Positions 1-11,968 of a stretch of 64,000 nucleotides of DNA are shown piece after piece. Below the pieces are notes generated by a model. It made no database searches. It saw nothing but the letters and a program-made list of their open reading frames with translations, and was not told the origin of the DNA. Source of the stretch: Cladocopium goreaui (taxonomy: Eukaryota; Sar; Dinophyceae; Suessiales; Symbiodiniaceae); NCBI GenBank assembly GCA_947184155.2, contig CAMXCT020000804.1:134501-198500 (forward strand). The letters run 5' to 3'. The number at the start of each line of letters is the position of its first letter. The first letter of the stretch is position 1. Position numbers and translations under genes: made by a program.

Positions 1-612
1 ATTTGGGTTGAAGACCTCAATTTTCAGGTGCAGTTGGGGACTAAACTCTACTACACCGTAGCGAGATTGGTTCAACACATTGTTTCACTAGAGAATCTGG
101 TGGCTCTAGGAATTTCATGGAATTTAAGGTCCCCAAATTTGACTCATAGATAGACTGCAAATTATGGTCTGATGTCTTCTGAGTCTTCTGTTTGTGCAAC
201 ACACCAGATGGGTTAGGGATGCGGAGACACCCAAATCTGCTGATTGATATTGTGCCCTGAGCAAAAGCGTCCATGTCGCTGGCCATTCCTTCCCATGGTC
301 CACATCACGTTGCTCCCATGCAGGGCGAAATCAGAGTGAGGCGAATACCAGTGGGTGATTTTTTTCATCGAGAAGCCTAAGGCTTTTGATGAATTCACCG
401 GGGATGCCCCATAGGAAAAGGCCATCGTGGGCTAGGTCATGGTAAACTCAGCATCTCGGTGAAGTTACGAGTTCATGGGCAATGATTATTGGATATTCTT
501 GGAAACGTCCCTAAATTGACATGATCCCTCATGATCCCAATCTATATATATATATTATATATATATACATATAATTATATATATATATATACGTGTGATG
601 TTATATGAGGAT
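1..612. other. No gene recognised (A+T-rich DNA)
   Basis: I see no supported exon here. It holds an alternating TA microsatellite around 541-592. Open frames on the minus strand are short and have no recognisable domain. Confidence 0.4.
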
Positions 613-726
613 ATATGGTGGTTTCAAAAACATGTTGTTTATTTTCCACACTATATTATATGGGATAATCCACCAACCATTGACGAACTCATATTTTTCA
701 AGATGGTTAAACCCACCAACCAGTGA
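613..726. repeat. Family B inverted-repeat element (degenerate copy)
   Basis: The segment begins TGGTGGTTT and ends AACCCACCAACCAG. It contains the internal CATATTTTTCA block seen in the copies at 5860, 46246 and 51731. It lies five bases before a family A element, so two different small elements sit side by side. Confidence 0.55.
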
Positions 727-731
727 GGATA

Positions 732-848
732 TACCCTCTGGTAATTTAACATAGCTATTGAAAATGACCATAGAAATAGATAGAAATAGTGGATTTACCC
801 ATTGAAAATAGTGATTTTCCATATGTTATGTTAATTTATCAGAGGGTA
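732..848. mobile_element. Family A short inverted-repeat (introner-like) element, 117 bp
   Basis: Starts TACCCTCTGGTAATTTAACA and ends with the inverted counterpart TTTATCAGAGGGTA. The whole element is nearly self-complementary. It is one of about a dozen near-complete copies in the window. See 47170-47273 for the cleanest copy. Confidence 0.8.
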
Positions 849-2495
849 TGTGTTTCATCCTTTGTCAAGGTCAAGGACACTTGGCATCCTTAGTGAATCT
901 CACCAGCCTCGCCTGTCTAGATTTCGGAGCATGCAAAAACCCTCCGGTGTCAAACGTGGCTAGAAAAAAATCGATCAATGAAGGTTTGAATGATGAAAAT
1001 CCATGAAAACCTATGGTTTTTTATGATGAACATCATCCATAAATTATCCATTTTGAATCATGAAAATCCCATGGAAAATCAGCCATAACAATGGGAGACA
1101 GTCCAATTGCCACGTTTGATTGGAGGTGCCCCGCGAGTTTCCCATCGGATTGTGGGTAGCTCCGTTAAAACAGCCATTGCTGCTGAAGATTCGCCATCAG
1201 CTGGCTGGGCAATGGATGATTTTGCCTGTGGTGATGTTTCTACCACCAAAAAGGATACATGTCAGTATATCAGCCATATCAGGTGCATAAACCATTACCC
1301 AATGGTAGGACTATGGCATTGGGTTTACCATACATTCATCCACAGGAAATCGATGAGTGCATGATTCCACTGCCATCTTCAGTTACCACTATATAAGGAA
1401 CTAGATCCGGAGAGCCAGTTTGACAGAGTCAGTTTCTAGGAGCTGCATCGTTGAAGATGATGGGTTAGTGCATACGACATATATATATATATATACATGA
1501 ATCTATACATGCATATACATATACATATACATACTGACACGCATGACATACATACATGGCATACATGACATTACATTCCATTGCAGAAGCAGGGGTGCCT
1601 AAGAATTTCCATGAAATACTTGGAAATTGAGGTGTCCATGAAGCACATAGGATGCAGAAGGATGGAGTAACAGCAACGCTCCACAGGAGTTTCGGCTCAA
1701 ATTGGTCCGGTTTTGGGGGGCACGGACCAGAATCCATGGAGAAAACAAAAACGCGCCAACAGAATGTAACAGCAACATTGTTCAACAGCTGCAACATGTC
1801 CAAAAAGGTAAAAGAACAATGGATGGCTTTGACAACGTTGGGGCACCTGTCAATGTTCAAAGGCATCACAACTTTCACGTCACGCGTGGCCACAACGGAA
1901 AAATCCTCGTGAAGGCGCCGTATCTTCGCCATGCCGGTGGCCTGACGAAGATACAACGAAGGGCGGATGGCAGGTAACTGACCAGTTGATGTCCATTGTG
2001 AAAAAACCTCTGCAGCAGGTACATAGATGGCAAATAGCTATATATCTAACAATAATCCTAATAATAATCAAAATAAATATAATAATAGTAATAGTTTCAT
2101 ATATAATCATATATATATATGTAACTATATTTATTTATTTATGTTTATATGGCAAACAGGTACATAGTATGAAGGTTACCGCCCCCCTGGCCCGCTTACT
2201 TTTCCAGGGTGACAGCGGACATGTTCCGACAGGCACCTCACAGGATATTTGGAATGTGACTGTTGGGTGAAACAGAGGGACCCCTTGTAGATCCTTGATG
2301 TCCTGGTGTGCCGATGTCCTAAAAAGTGCAGAGGGCATGCCGCGGTAATGGTCAATATTTATCAATGCGGAGTCGGAAAAACAATTCTGCAAAATACTAG
2401 GCTTAGCAGGTGTGAGCAGTTAACTTAAGTCGTCCAACACCGTTTTGGGGTCCTATCTCCTATCAGATTGCTGGTCCACTGGTCGCGCATCTGAG
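849..2495. other. Mostly non-coding; two weak coding-like stretches
   Basis: A 1107-1255 frame on the + strand is open and protein-like but shows no clear splice borders. 1914-1974 is listed separately as a possible exon. TA-rich microsatellite lies at about 1479-1530. Confidence 0.3.
1914..1974 (+). CDS. Possible host exon (basic, RHAGGLTKIQRRADG)
   Basis: An open stretch after ...GTGAAG ends at a textbook donor, GGCAG|GTAACTG. The translation contains KAPYLRHAGGLTKIQRRADG. No domain is recognised, and the acceptor is weak (AAG|GCG), so this is tentative. Confidence 0.3.
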
Positions 2496-2555
2496 GCCAG
2501 CAAAGTTGAGAAGGCCGCGGACAAGGCGTTGGGATCCATTCAGCTGTTTCATGAG
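2496..2555 (+). CDS. Host gene exon, 20 codons
   Basis: Preceded by acceptor CATCTGAG| and followed by donor CATGAG|GTGGG. It is exactly 60 nt, phase 0 at both ends. The translation ASKVEKAADKALGSIQLFHE is helical and charged, unlike the surrounding A+T-rich DNA. It is the most upstream convincing exon of the + strand series. Function unknown. Confidence 0.5.
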
Positions 2556-3992
2556 GTGGGACAAGCCTGGTGAATGGACTGACTTACTGAAGTAGGGCTG
2601 GAGAATCCCAAAGCATCAGGAGATCCACTATTTTTGGTTGATAAAGACCTGGTTTCGGTGTTTCCATGTCGTCCGCAGGGCAAAAAGGCCTCTCTGCCAC
2701 CTCTGAAAGTGAGCGGCTGCTCTGTAACTCGGCGGTTAGTTGGAAGTTTCCATTGATGCGAAGCATATTAATATGGAGGGTTTGATGTTTAAAAAAACCT
2801 AACAACATGAATTTTAGGTTTGTCCAAAACTGGGTTCATTTCACCCAAACTTGTAATTTGTATGGGAGCAACCCCATATGGACAAAGCTATAGGTGACTC
2901 GCCCAATAAGCCCAAGATTTGGCATCCTTCTCGCGGCAGATCACTAAGGATGCGACGATTAGCGGCATCATTGCTGGGGAATATGCCGCTGGGCAGAATG
3001 TTGGGCAACATGTTTGATAGTTGTATAGGAAATATCGCATTTATGATGGGAGAACTATACCATTTGTAAACATACTGATATAGCACTGGAGGATTGATAT
3101 AGTACTGGAGGATAATTGTGGGATTGCAATTGTTCTGTTAATAAAGAACAGTTTTGTTACCAGAAGATCCAATATGATCCAACTTTTATTGGCTAATGTT
3201 GACACATGTTGACACAACATTCCCCTCTACGTTTGATCATCAATATATCCCGTTCACTCTCATTTGCCCACCCTGAAAATCCGCATGCTATGTGAAGCCA
3301 CATGAAAGCCGAGGAACGCTGGGGTTCCGACAGAACAATCCAGAATTGGAGACCAATCACACTGAAAAATCGTCACAAATTCACCTGCGCCGTCCTGCGC
3401 CTCTCAAATCCAGCTCGTCAGAGGTACCAGACACCCAAAACCACGGAAAGGTGGTATATAAACGCCACTCGGCTGGGATCACCATCGCCTGCGGTGCAAC
3501 ACCGGTGTGACAAAATGGGGTATATATATATATATAGATACACATATTACGTATATATTATGTATACCTTGCATATAGCCATATAGCCATCCAAAATTTG
3601 AAGGTTTCCCATGGTTTTACGATTTTTCTCCGAAATTTTCAGACACAGCCAGAGAGAGAGATGGGTTTCCATGGCCCAGTTGGATCCTAAGGCAAGGAGA
3701 AGTCGCAAGGCTTAGACGCCACTCGCCCTGATGTACACTGGGTCAACTGACTGGATGCGGATAGCAAAGCCCTATTTTTAGATAGAAAAGTAGGATCCTA
3801 AAATAGATATAGTTCATTGATAAATTGATAATTCACTTTTCTATTTGATAATTCACTTTTAGATCTTTTAGGATATTGATAATTGATAGTTCATTGAGAA
3901 TGTTGTTCCAATAGTTTATTGGCTGTGGTGTTTTATTCTCAACCTCGGGTGTGCCAAAAAAACAAGCGTGGGCTATTTCAATGACAATGCAG
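2556..3992. other. Intron-like DNA
   Basis: No convincing exon. A short open frame at 3302-3500 contains NWRPITLKN, which superficially recalls LINE reverse transcriptases (see rejected list). TA microsatellite lies near 3517-3560. Confidence 0.35.
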
Positions 3993-4082
3993 TTTGGCGA
4001 TCTTTGCACATCGCAGCGGATCAAGTGCATCGACCAGTCCGACAATGTTGAGCAGCGGATCAAATGTTCGACATTTATCAAG
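3993..4082 (+). CDS. Host gene exon, 30 codons, Cys-containing
   Basis: Acceptor ACAATGCAG| and donor ATCAAG|GTCATAG bound exactly 90 nt, phase 0/0. The translation begins FGDLCTSQRIKCIDQSDN and continues to ...CSTFIK with no stop. Composition is clearly protein-like. Three Cys residues are present but no domain could be named. It is compatible in phase with the exons at 2496 and 5682. Confidence 0.55.
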
Positions 4083-4123
4083 GTCATAGAGGTACATATA
4101 TATATATAACATTATAATATGAA

Positions 4124-4227
4124 TACCCTCTGGTAAACTAACATAACTATGGAAAATCACCATTTTTAATGGGAAAGTCCACTATAAATCACCATTTTCA
4201 ATAGCTATGTTAAATTACCAGAGGGTA
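4124..4227. mobile_element. Family A element, 104 bp
   Basis: Complete: TACCCTCTGGTAAACTAACA ... TTAAATTACCAGAGGGTA. It lies in the presumed intron just downstream of the exon ending at 4082. Confidence 0.85.
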
Positions 4228-4375
4228 ACCTTTAAAAATAACCATATATATATATATAGCCACTTCCCCTAGTATCTCATACTTCCCCATCGAAAGCCGG
4301 GCGGAATCTGACAGATCTATGACTGGTCCATATATGATGGTTAATATATGATCATGACAACTATATCAGAATATA

Positions 4376-4485
4376 TTAGATATATCATCTATATATATAT
4401 ATACATATTATACAGTATATATACATACAGTATACCGGATATATACATATATACAGCATATATACAGCGTATATATATATATATG
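4376..4485. repeat. TA-rich microsatellite
   Basis: Alternating TATATA interrupted by CAGTATATACATA and related variants. Low-complexity intronic sequence. Confidence 0.7.
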
Positions 4486-5681
4486 TTTATATCTTCAGGA
4501 TGATGGTGGTCAGCGTGGTGAAGCATCGCCCCATCGCCAGAGGTGCTGATCTATTTCTGGGATGAGAGAGATGGCCCTGAGCTCTGCGGATGGTGGTTAG
4601 GCCCCAAGGCGCGGGCCAAGGGCCAAGCCCCGAGTCATGGGGACCAAGTTATTGGGCCACGCCCCATGTAACTTATTAATGCTGGTTATAAAATGTTATA
4701 GATTTAGTATGATTTAGTTGATTCACATCTCAACTAATATCAATCGGTGATTTATCATATTGTATGAATGGTGATATGTTCCATGGTGAAAACATTGCTT
4801 GTTTTCCCATAGAAGGGCATGGCCGTATATATTCATTTTCATAGGGTTTAATATGCCCATTATGTTTGCATTCCCGATCGGTTGTATGACCACAAATCAT
4901 ATACCATGTTTTGACCATGGGATATAATGTGTTCATGGTTTATAACTTATACTTATGTATATATGACCTTTCGCTGTGTGGGATGTACTATTCATCTTTC
5001 AAGAAATGCAGGGTGTCTAAGATCGGTTCATCCTTTTCTTGCTTTGTTCCAATGAACTTTTATACTTGTAGTTTGGGAAAGGGTTGAAACCACCAATCGT
5101 CGACTTTCGGGGAGCTATTGAGGCCTTGATGGATCAGATATAATGAATTCTGATGATATACTGATTAAGAAGGGGAGGATTTCGGTGGTATTTGGCAATG
5201 TGGGGATCCCGTTTTTCGGGGATTGTGTTCAAACAAACAGGAAAGTCAACCGTATGATCAACAACACATGAAAATCTATCATGTACGTCTTGGAAAATCA
5301 CTTTTTTCAAGGAACCCATCAAACACATCCCGGCAGAATATTCACCCGCCGCAATTTTCGTGGATTGTAAGCCAGGCATTCTTTCGCTGAAAAAACTCTT
5401 TGACAGTTCTGGCCTGGCTGTTTCTAGGAGATTGTTTTGACCTGTCTCATTCTCCCATTGCTGCTGAATGGCGCATAGCATTTGCAAGTATTTCAGGATC
5501 GTCCGCCCCCCCACCACCCCGCTTGGATTCCCAAAAACAAACATAGTGATGCCATGACAATGCGACCCCGATGCCAACTTCTACCAGACGATGACAACTA
5601 GGAAACAATGACAACTTCCACTCAAGGGTATGTTTGATTCGATCAAGACATTGATACCTTGGGGGGTCACTCCGCTCACAG

Positions 5682-5738
5682 AAAAATACAGCTGACATAT
5701 GGTGCATCCGGGAATCCGCTTGGAGATCTCCTGGCAAG
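5682..5738 (+). CDS. Host gene exon, 19 codons, GC donor
   Basis: Acceptor CCGCTCACAG| is followed by 57 nt encoding KNTADIWCIRESAWRSPGK. It ends GGCAAG|GCAAGC, a GC-type donor. Phase 0/0, consistent with the upstream exon. GC donors are common in dinoflagellates (established knowledge). The two overlapping minus-strand open frames here (5134-5577 and 5447-5767) show no domain. Confidence 0.45.
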
Positions 5739-5859
5739 GCAAGCGAAAATGGCCCATGATTTACCACGATTTACCTCTTAAAACATGGTGCAATGGTGGA
5801 TGTTCCATGATTTTTCCATGACTTGCCATGATTTGCCTTGCCTGATTGAAATTGTAAAA

Positions 5860-5975
5860 CTGGTGGTTTGGAACATGTTTTATGACTTTCCCATCATATG
5901 GGGAATGCCATCATCCCAACTGTTACTCACTCCATCATTTTTCAGAGGGGTAGGTATACCACCAACCAGAAAAAT
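5860..5975. repeat. Family B inverted-repeat element
   Basis: Runs from CTGGTGGTTTGGAACATG through a ...CATTTTTCAGAGGGGTAGG... block to ACCACCAACCAG. It matches the copies at 46246 and 51731. Confidence 0.65.
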
Positions 5976-6203
5976 GTTGATCTTCCATAGCAAACGGTCA
6001 AGTTACCAGAGCCTATTTTTTTGAACTCACAGAATGGCAAGAATCCATTAGAACCACATCAATTTTCCTGCACCCTCCCGTAAACATTCACATAAATGTG
6101 GAACAGCCACCATAAGAGTAGATCATTCTACGAACGGGAAGCGCGAGGGTATGAAATATAACTTCAGCATTGTACAACCAGCATTTTGCTGGGTGAATCC
6201 ATG

Positions 6204-6290
6204 TTACCCTCTGTATAAATCACCATTTTCAATGGGAAAACTCACGATAAATCACCATGTTTTCGATGTCGCAAACGGTTTTTTAGTCAT
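6204..6290. repeat. Degenerate family A element
   Basis: TTACCCTCTG, ATCACCATTTTCAATGGGAAAA and the second ATCACCATG block are recognisable; the right terminus is lost. Confidence 0.5.
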
Positions 6291-6635
6291 TACCAGGCCG
6301 GGTAATCCAAAAAACGATCCCATGAATCGCCGTTACGAAGAATCCTGATGTCCTGGTAGGTGGGTGGTGATCAAGTCTGGGCCTACCATCCCAGCTGTAC
6401 GGCGGGCACGCCTCCAGCATCTCAGTCGGGAAACTCAGGGAGCTTTGATGGGTACTATATACTATTTGTTTATTGATGTATTCATTTATTTAGTTGTTTA
6501 TTTGTAATTATATGTGTTTATTTGTTTTTATATGTTATTTCGTATTTCTTTATATATATATATAAATATATTATATTTATTATATATATATATGTATATT
6601 TATTTATTTATGATTATCTATATATGTACATATGT

Positions 6636-6739
6636 TACCCGGTAATTTCATAGTGTTCTATGGAAAATCACCATTTTCAACAGGCAAATCATCTAGAAAT
6701 TGCAATTGCACATAAGCTATGTTGAATTGCCAGAGGGTA
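6636..6739. mobile_element. Family A element, slightly decayed
   Basis: Left end TACCCGGTAATTTCA has lost the central TCTG. The right end GTTGAATTGCCAGAGGGTA is intact. Confidence 0.7.
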
Positions 6740-7389
6740 TACTATAGTAACCCCAAAAAAAATGGAAAAAAATGATCCTACTTGAGTTGTGGTAACCTCT
6801 GTAGACAAATATGTGTATAATTATAGCAACCCCAGACAAAGATGCCGAAATGTATGCAACCAGGATGGTAGTTTGATCCTTTCCCCAGAATTTCCAAGTG
6901 TCCAACTGTTCTATTATGGGGCTGCTACTTACGTTATCTCACGTTTATACTTTGCAATCTATGCATATGTGGATATGTGTATAGCTGAGGGGATGACCAA
7001 CCCATGGACGATAATTATTTGGTTATTGCCTACTATATAATTAAAATGGATGCACCCCCAAGTTGTCAACTCTTCATGGTGGGTATGTCCATGCTATTCG
7101 TAGGCGCCCACGAGAACTATCCCAGATTTTCTCCATTCGTAGGCTTGGCCGTATTCATTCCAATCGAACTGTGACTACAAAATTGTCAAGTGATGTTCGC
7201 CAGTGAAAAAATCGGGACTTCTCGGAATGACCCGCTGAGCAAACCACCAACCCTGAACCCTAATCTCATTGGATTGGTTTCAGATGTTTAAGGATGTTTA
7301 AGGGAAATTTTACACGAACCCACCATGATCTTAATAGTTTTTATACCATGCTTTCCGGGTTTCCGATTTTCCCGACTAAACTCTAAACT

Positions 7390-7530
7390 CTAAACCAATG
7401 ATAATCATCATGATAAAAGCCATTAAATTCCATTAAAATCCGCATAAATCCCATTAAATCACCATTAAACCACCATTAAATCACAATTAAATCACCATTA
7501 AAATCCCATGAACATCCCATTAAAAGCCCT
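7390..7530. repeat. Degenerate CCATTAAATC tandem array
   Basis: About a dozen imperfect copies of a 9-13 bp unit around CCATTAAATC/CCATTAAAAC, ending just before an exon-like stretch at 7587. Confidence 0.6.
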
Positions 7531-7586
7531 GGTTGTTGAGCTCAGCTGCTAGGTGGAATGTGCCACACGATGGTCCCATCGATCAG

Positions 7587-7627
7587 GCGGAGAGACGAAA
7601 TGCGGAAAGGGCCCAGAATGGGGAAAG
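7587..7627 (+). CDS. Possible host exon, AERRNAERAQNGE
   Basis: Acceptor CCCATCGATCAG| and donor GGGGAAAG|GTCAAC enclose 41 nt (13 codons plus 2). The translation is charged and helical, like the rest of the series. It ends in phase 2. Confidence 0.4.
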
Positions 7628-7689
7628 GTCAACTTCAAACAATTTCGAACATATCAACCTTCAAAAAGAAATGCAAACTCCTGCGTGTA

Positions 7690-7835
7690 TATATATCATA
7701 TCATATATCATATATACAAATATATACAAATATGATATATATATGCATATGTATATATATATACATATATATATATGCATAAATGATATATATATATATG
7801 ATAAATATATACATATATTTGTATATATATATATA
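7690..7835. repeat. TATA microsatellite
   Basis: Long run of ATATATCATATACAAATATAT-type repeats. Any open frame through it, on either strand, is a low-complexity artefact. Confidence 0.8.
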
Positions 7836-8773
7836 TGGCAAATTGTTCGACTGTTCTCTTCTTTCGGTTACTATTACATGTGAGAAAAGTAATAAGTTTA
7901 CATACGTGCCCTTCATAGGGGCGTAGGATGAAGGTGTTCCAGGTTTGAACCTCTTTCTCAGTCCTTCAGATGTTTATGGATCCACTTGTGGTGATTGATG
8001 GCTATTTTGCAGTCTTTCAAAGGTTGCAAATGCAATTTGGCACCAGGTTGTGGGTAAACCGACGCGAATAAAAGATAAAGCTTGTACAACCTGGTCAGAA
8101 CCCAAGCACGTCATGTTGAGTGCGGTCACATTGATGATGCCGGAAACCATAGCGTTGGATCGAGATGCGGAAAGTCAACCTGTGGCCTGACCGACCTCAC
8201 CACAAATGCTATTTAGTAAGGGAAAGTGGAAAGCATCCCAAAACTTGCCAGACTGGATGCTGGCACTGCTGGGTGAATAGCATCAAAACTTCAGGGATAT
8301 CTTGAACCTTACTTCTTTCCAGTTCAGGATTTCATGTAGAAAAAAGATGAAAAAAGAATAAACAAAAAAGGGAGTATATATACCCAGTTTATTTCAGCTT
8401 CATAAACCAAAAGTAATGACTGCAAGTTCATCATTTTTGGATCTATTCATTTTGGAGGGTAGCCCACACGAAATATTGGGGGATATTGGGGGATGGTCAT
8501 CAGGCAAGATATTCCGATTTAAAAAAGCCCATTTCTTTGGATTCAAATTATCAAGTTTTTGTCAATTATTGTTGGTTAATTATTTATATTTTGTAATGTA
8601 TTGTTCATATTGTTTATTTATTATTATTATATATTATAATTAACCAACTAATAATATAAATAATGATTATCATATCATATTAATTCTTAATTATATAATT
8701 ATTGTCAATTTGTCAATAATGATCATATTTTGCCCAGGTGACTTTTTTTGGTCGGGGGAGACCTGGGGATGAG
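7836..8773. other. Intron-like DNA
   Basis: No confident exon. 8109-8210 is open on + and weakly protein-like (contains CGHIDDAGNHS). The end is A+T-rich, with TATTATTA runs at 8620-8710. Confidence 0.3.
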
Positions 8774-8900
8774 ACTTTGCCGCCGCAGAACTTCAGCATC
8801 TCTGCCATTCGCGGAGCGGCTGCGGTGAAGCGACCCTCCTCAGCAGCATGGCAATTCGCTCGCGGGAAGGGGAGCCAAAAAGAGAGCTGGAACATGGGAG
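8774..8900 (+). CDS. Host gene exon, ~42 codons
   Basis: After GGGGATGAG| the frame reads TLPPQNFSISAIRGAAAVK and continues RPSSAAWQFARGKGSQKESW. It ends near ATGGGAG|GATATC, a GA-type donor. The stretch is much more G+C-rich than its surroundings. No domain is recognised. A family A element begins 22 bp downstream, inside the following intron. Confidence 0.5.
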
Positions 8901-8922
8901 GATATCAATGATATAGGTTGGT

Positions 8923-9030
8923 TACCCTCTGGTAAACATACAAAAAACTATGGAAAATCACCATGTTTAATGGGTATATCAACTATAAATGGCCATTTTC
9001 CATAGCAAACTGTTAGTTTACCAGGGGGTA
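8923..9030. mobile_element. Family A element (ACATACAAAAAACTATGG subtype)
   Basis: TACCCTCTGGTAAACATACA ... TTAGTTTACCAGGGGGTA. It shares the unusual interior and the left flank GATATAGGTTGGT with the copy at 10578. Confidence 0.8.
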
Positions 9031-9285
9031 TGTGTTTTTTTTTTAATAGGGAGCTGTACTGCTGGGATTCTTGTGGGATTAACCAAGAGTTACATATGGA
9101 TGTGTCTGAAAATGGGGTCCATTCCCCTGGGAATGGCCACTTCAAAAGGAAAAATATGATTGGAATGGGGTACCCGGGTACCCTATTTTCTGATTAGATT
9201 TACATATATAATTTACATATATATAGCAAATTTATGGTATGTTATGGGGTTTGTTATTGTGGGATATAAGGATATGTTTGCCCAG

Positions 9286-9353
9286 AAGCGTAGTGGTCTG
9301 CAAGACTATGGGGAAATGCGTTGGGAAGATTTTGTGGATCTAAACAACAATAG
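9286..9353 (+). CDS. Host gene exon, ~22 codons
   Basis: Acceptor TTTGCCCAG| is followed by KRSGLQDYGEMRWEDFVDLN, ending near AATAG|GATGC, a GA donor. Amino-acid usage is clearly protein-like (YGEMRWEDFVDL). No family is recognised. Confidence 0.5.
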
Positions 9354-10116
9354 GATGCTATATAATTAGAACTATTGGTGGCATTTGTTCATTTGCCGCA
9401 TATACCATGTATCCAACATATTCTCACATATTTTTATATACGTTTGATTGTTCAATTGGTTGAAAAACGGTATATTATATATATATGTAAATATAAATGC
9501 CCCGTAAATTGGGGAGGGGGATTGAGACTAGGATAGGAAAGAAGGTTTTTCGAAGGGTGGGCAGGACTCAGGATGAAAACCTGAGGAGTTTTACACCATT
9601 TTATACCAACTGATACTGATAGGCGCTGTAGAACTACAGTGTCACTACAGTAACATGGGCAGATTGGGTGTTAGGCAGACGCCACTTCCATGTTGGACAA
9701 AGGGTAGTGACCTAGGAATGGCTGAAGGCGCTGTTCTTTCTTGTACATGTCAGTCGTGTTCGACCAGTATGCAACTACAACCACTATACGACCACTGTCG
9801 CAGCTACCCAATCCCAATGATGTTTGGAGTTTGGATCATGGTTGGAACTAAGTTGGGACTGGCAGATCCGTTGTTGCGGGTGCCCACCCACACGACTGGA
9901 CATATCCAGAGGGGTCAGTTTCAGTTTTACCCGTTGTTTGTTGGGAATGCTATGATATTCTAGATGTTTCATGAAATTTGGTTTCGCGCTCACGCTATAA
10001 TGGTATTCCATACCCCCCCAAAAGCCTTGCTTCAGGATTGGGTCTATTCACTATTCATTCTCCACCTATTCGGATCTATGCCCATACCTGATATATGCTC
10101 GCCGAATTTTTCCGAG
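9354..10116. other. Intron-like DNA
   Basis: Open + frame 9655-9963 has no visible splice borders or motif. No element of the A or B family is present. Confidence 0.3.
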
Positions 10117-10187
10117 CTAAATTCGTCAAATCGCCAAGCCCAACATAGCAAGCGCCCTGGGGCGTTCTCCAAAGGCTCTGATTCCAG
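10117..10187 (+). CDS. Host gene exon, Ser/Lys/Arg-rich, GA donor
   Basis: Between TTTTTCCGAG| and GATTCCAG|GATGAT. The translation LNSSNRQAQHSKRPGAFSKG plus SDS is low-complexity and basic. It ends in phase 2. Confidence 0.45.
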
Positions 10188-10268
10188 GATGATTTCGGCA
10201 TTTCCCACTTCAAATTTACCATGACAAAAAAAATGTAGAAAAAAAAACAGATGAAAACAACTAAACTC

Positions 10269-10344
10269 TACCTTCTGGTAAACTAACATAGCAATGGAAA
10301 ATCACCATGCTATTCATGGGAAAATCCACTATAAATAGCCATTT

Positions 10345-10376
<32 letters not shown>
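10269..10376. mobile_element. Family A element, 108 bp
   Basis: TACCTTCTGGTAAACTAACA ... TTAGTTTACCAGAGGGTA. It fills the centre of the 265-bp intron between the exons ending at 10187 and starting at 10453. Confidence 0.85.
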
Positions 10377-10452
10377 GGGAATTCTCCCCAATTTTCTTAT
10401 CGTGTCCCAAGGATTTCCCAAACGCCGTTGTCGCTTAAAAACATCCCATGAG

Positions 10453-10509
10453 GCGAAGCCCGAGGCGCGTGAGCCCGAGGCGCGTGCTTCGAAGAAGCCA
10501 AGGAGTGAG
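10453..10509 (+). CDS. Host gene exon, 19 codons, GC donor
   Basis: CATCCCATGAG| then AKPEAREPEARASKKPRSE, then |GCAGGG. Exactly 57 nt, phase 0/0. A+K+E+P+R composition continues in the next exon at 11634. Both junctions read GAG|GC. Confidence 0.55.
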
Positions 10510-10577
10510 GCAGGGATTTTTTTACCACCAATGGTGATCATGGTATTTTAATGGGATTTAATGGGATATAGGTTGGT

Positions 10578-10691
10578 TACCCTCTGGTAAACATACAAAA
10601 AACTATGGAAAGATCCACCATGCTATGTATGGGTAAATCCACTATGTCAATGGCCATTTTCAATAGCAAACTGTTAGTTTACCAGAGGGTA
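10578..10691. mobile_element. Family A element (ACATACAAAAAACTATGG subtype), 114 bp
   Basis: TACCCTCTGGTAAACATACA ... TTAGTTTACCAGAGGGTA, in the intron after the exon ending at 10509. Confidence 0.85.
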
Positions 10692-11393
10692 AAGGTCTTT
10701 GTAGCAAGTTTTAATTGCGAAGACCCAAAAATTTGTAAAGACCCTTCATAGTTTAAAGGAATGTTGCTCAACAACCATATACAGCGTATGTATATATATA
10801 TATATAGGTCAGATACGTGTGATCACGACCTCACGTCGCGATGTCAATTGAACTCATGGAAATACAAATTAGGGGAATAATCCCCAAATGGCCGAACAAT
10901 GAATTATAATGCGTATCAATTCATCCAGAAAAAGAACTGAAATAGTTTGGGGAATCGTGGGAAGGATTTGGGACAAGATAACTATACCATATAACATCAT
11001 ATAACTACAATATCTAAGATCATCTTGAACATAGTTGGATCTGTCTGAAAATCGGATTATATATACCACACCAGATTCATTGCCATGTAGGCAAAACTGA
11101 TCAAGCAATGGATGTAGGGATGCCCAAAATTCAGGCAAACCAGTTGGACCAAGAGAAATGCGCATGAAACAAGCATTCTCAAATATGGGACGTATACATA
11201 TATATATATTATATACCATATCAAAATATGATAAAATATGTGGGATTAATATTAAAAATAGGGGATATCTCCAGCCATATCCCCAGCCATCAAATCATAG
11301 GGAAACTGATGATGACCAACCAGGGTTTGCTGTGTGCGTCTGAACATGGGGGTCCCCAACTTTCATGGTGAATTATTATTATTATTGTACGGA

Positions 11394-11509
11394 TGATAAA
11401 CTATGGGAAACTCACGTAGCTATGGAAAGATCCACCATGGTTTTTTTGGGTAAATCCACTATAAATATGGCAATTTGGCCATTTTCAATAGCTATGTTAA
11501 ATTACCGGA
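11394..11509. repeat. Degenerate family A-like element with altered ends
   Basis: The interior (GTAGCTATGGAAAGATCCACCATGG ... TTTTCAATAGCTATGTTAAATTACC) is family A. Both flanks instead read CGGATGATAAACTATG, a direct repeat at 11389 and 11505. Confidence 0.55.
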
Positions 11510-11633
11510 TGATAAACTATGAGAAACCAACTAGTGGAGTTGGAGGGATCCTCCAAATTGTCAAACAAAGCCACAAAAAGAGATTGTTTTGCGGAACCGC
11601 ACTCGCATGTGGCGCATGTTTCATCGCCAGCAG

Positions 11634-11699
11634 GCCGTCAAAACAACACCGCCGAAGCCGGCCAAGACAAGTGCGTCTCGAAAGCCAGCCAAGAAGCAG
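11634..11699 (+). CDS. Host gene exon, basic KPAKT-type tail
   Basis: ATCGCCAGCAG| then 66 nt encoding AVKTTPPKPAKTSASRKPAK plus KQ, then |GCCATC (GC donor). Phase 0/0. The Lys/Pro/Ala-rich sequence resembles linker-histone-like or nuclear-localisation segments, but that is only composition. Confidence 0.55.
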
Positions 11700-11968
11700 G
11701 CCATCAGGAATCTAGAAATGTATAACCATCAGTGTATACATCACGTTTTTTTTTCCAAGTAAATAAAATGTTGCTTTATATCTCTTTAATGGAGATATAA
11801 GCCAGGAAAAAAAAGACATTGGGCTGTATGAACCAGCAATGCATGGGTCGGAGATTGAGGCCTCGGACAGCAGTTTGTCCCCTTAGTTCTTGCCACTTTC
11901 TTTCCGGTAGAATTTTGGAAAGGTGAAACGGGAGGAAAGTGTGACCCGGGTGACAGCCGGCAGCTGAG

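Noticed and set aside
3302..3500. NWRPITLKN resembling the NWRPI motif of LINE reverse transcriptases
   Set aside because: Only one short match. No catalytic FADD-type motif or longer reverse-transcriptase frame is nearby, so chance is likely.
5134..5767. Two overlapping minus-strand frames of 147 and 106 codons
   Set aside because: No recognisable motif, no splice borders, and the + strand exon at 5682 overlaps them. Could still be an old element.
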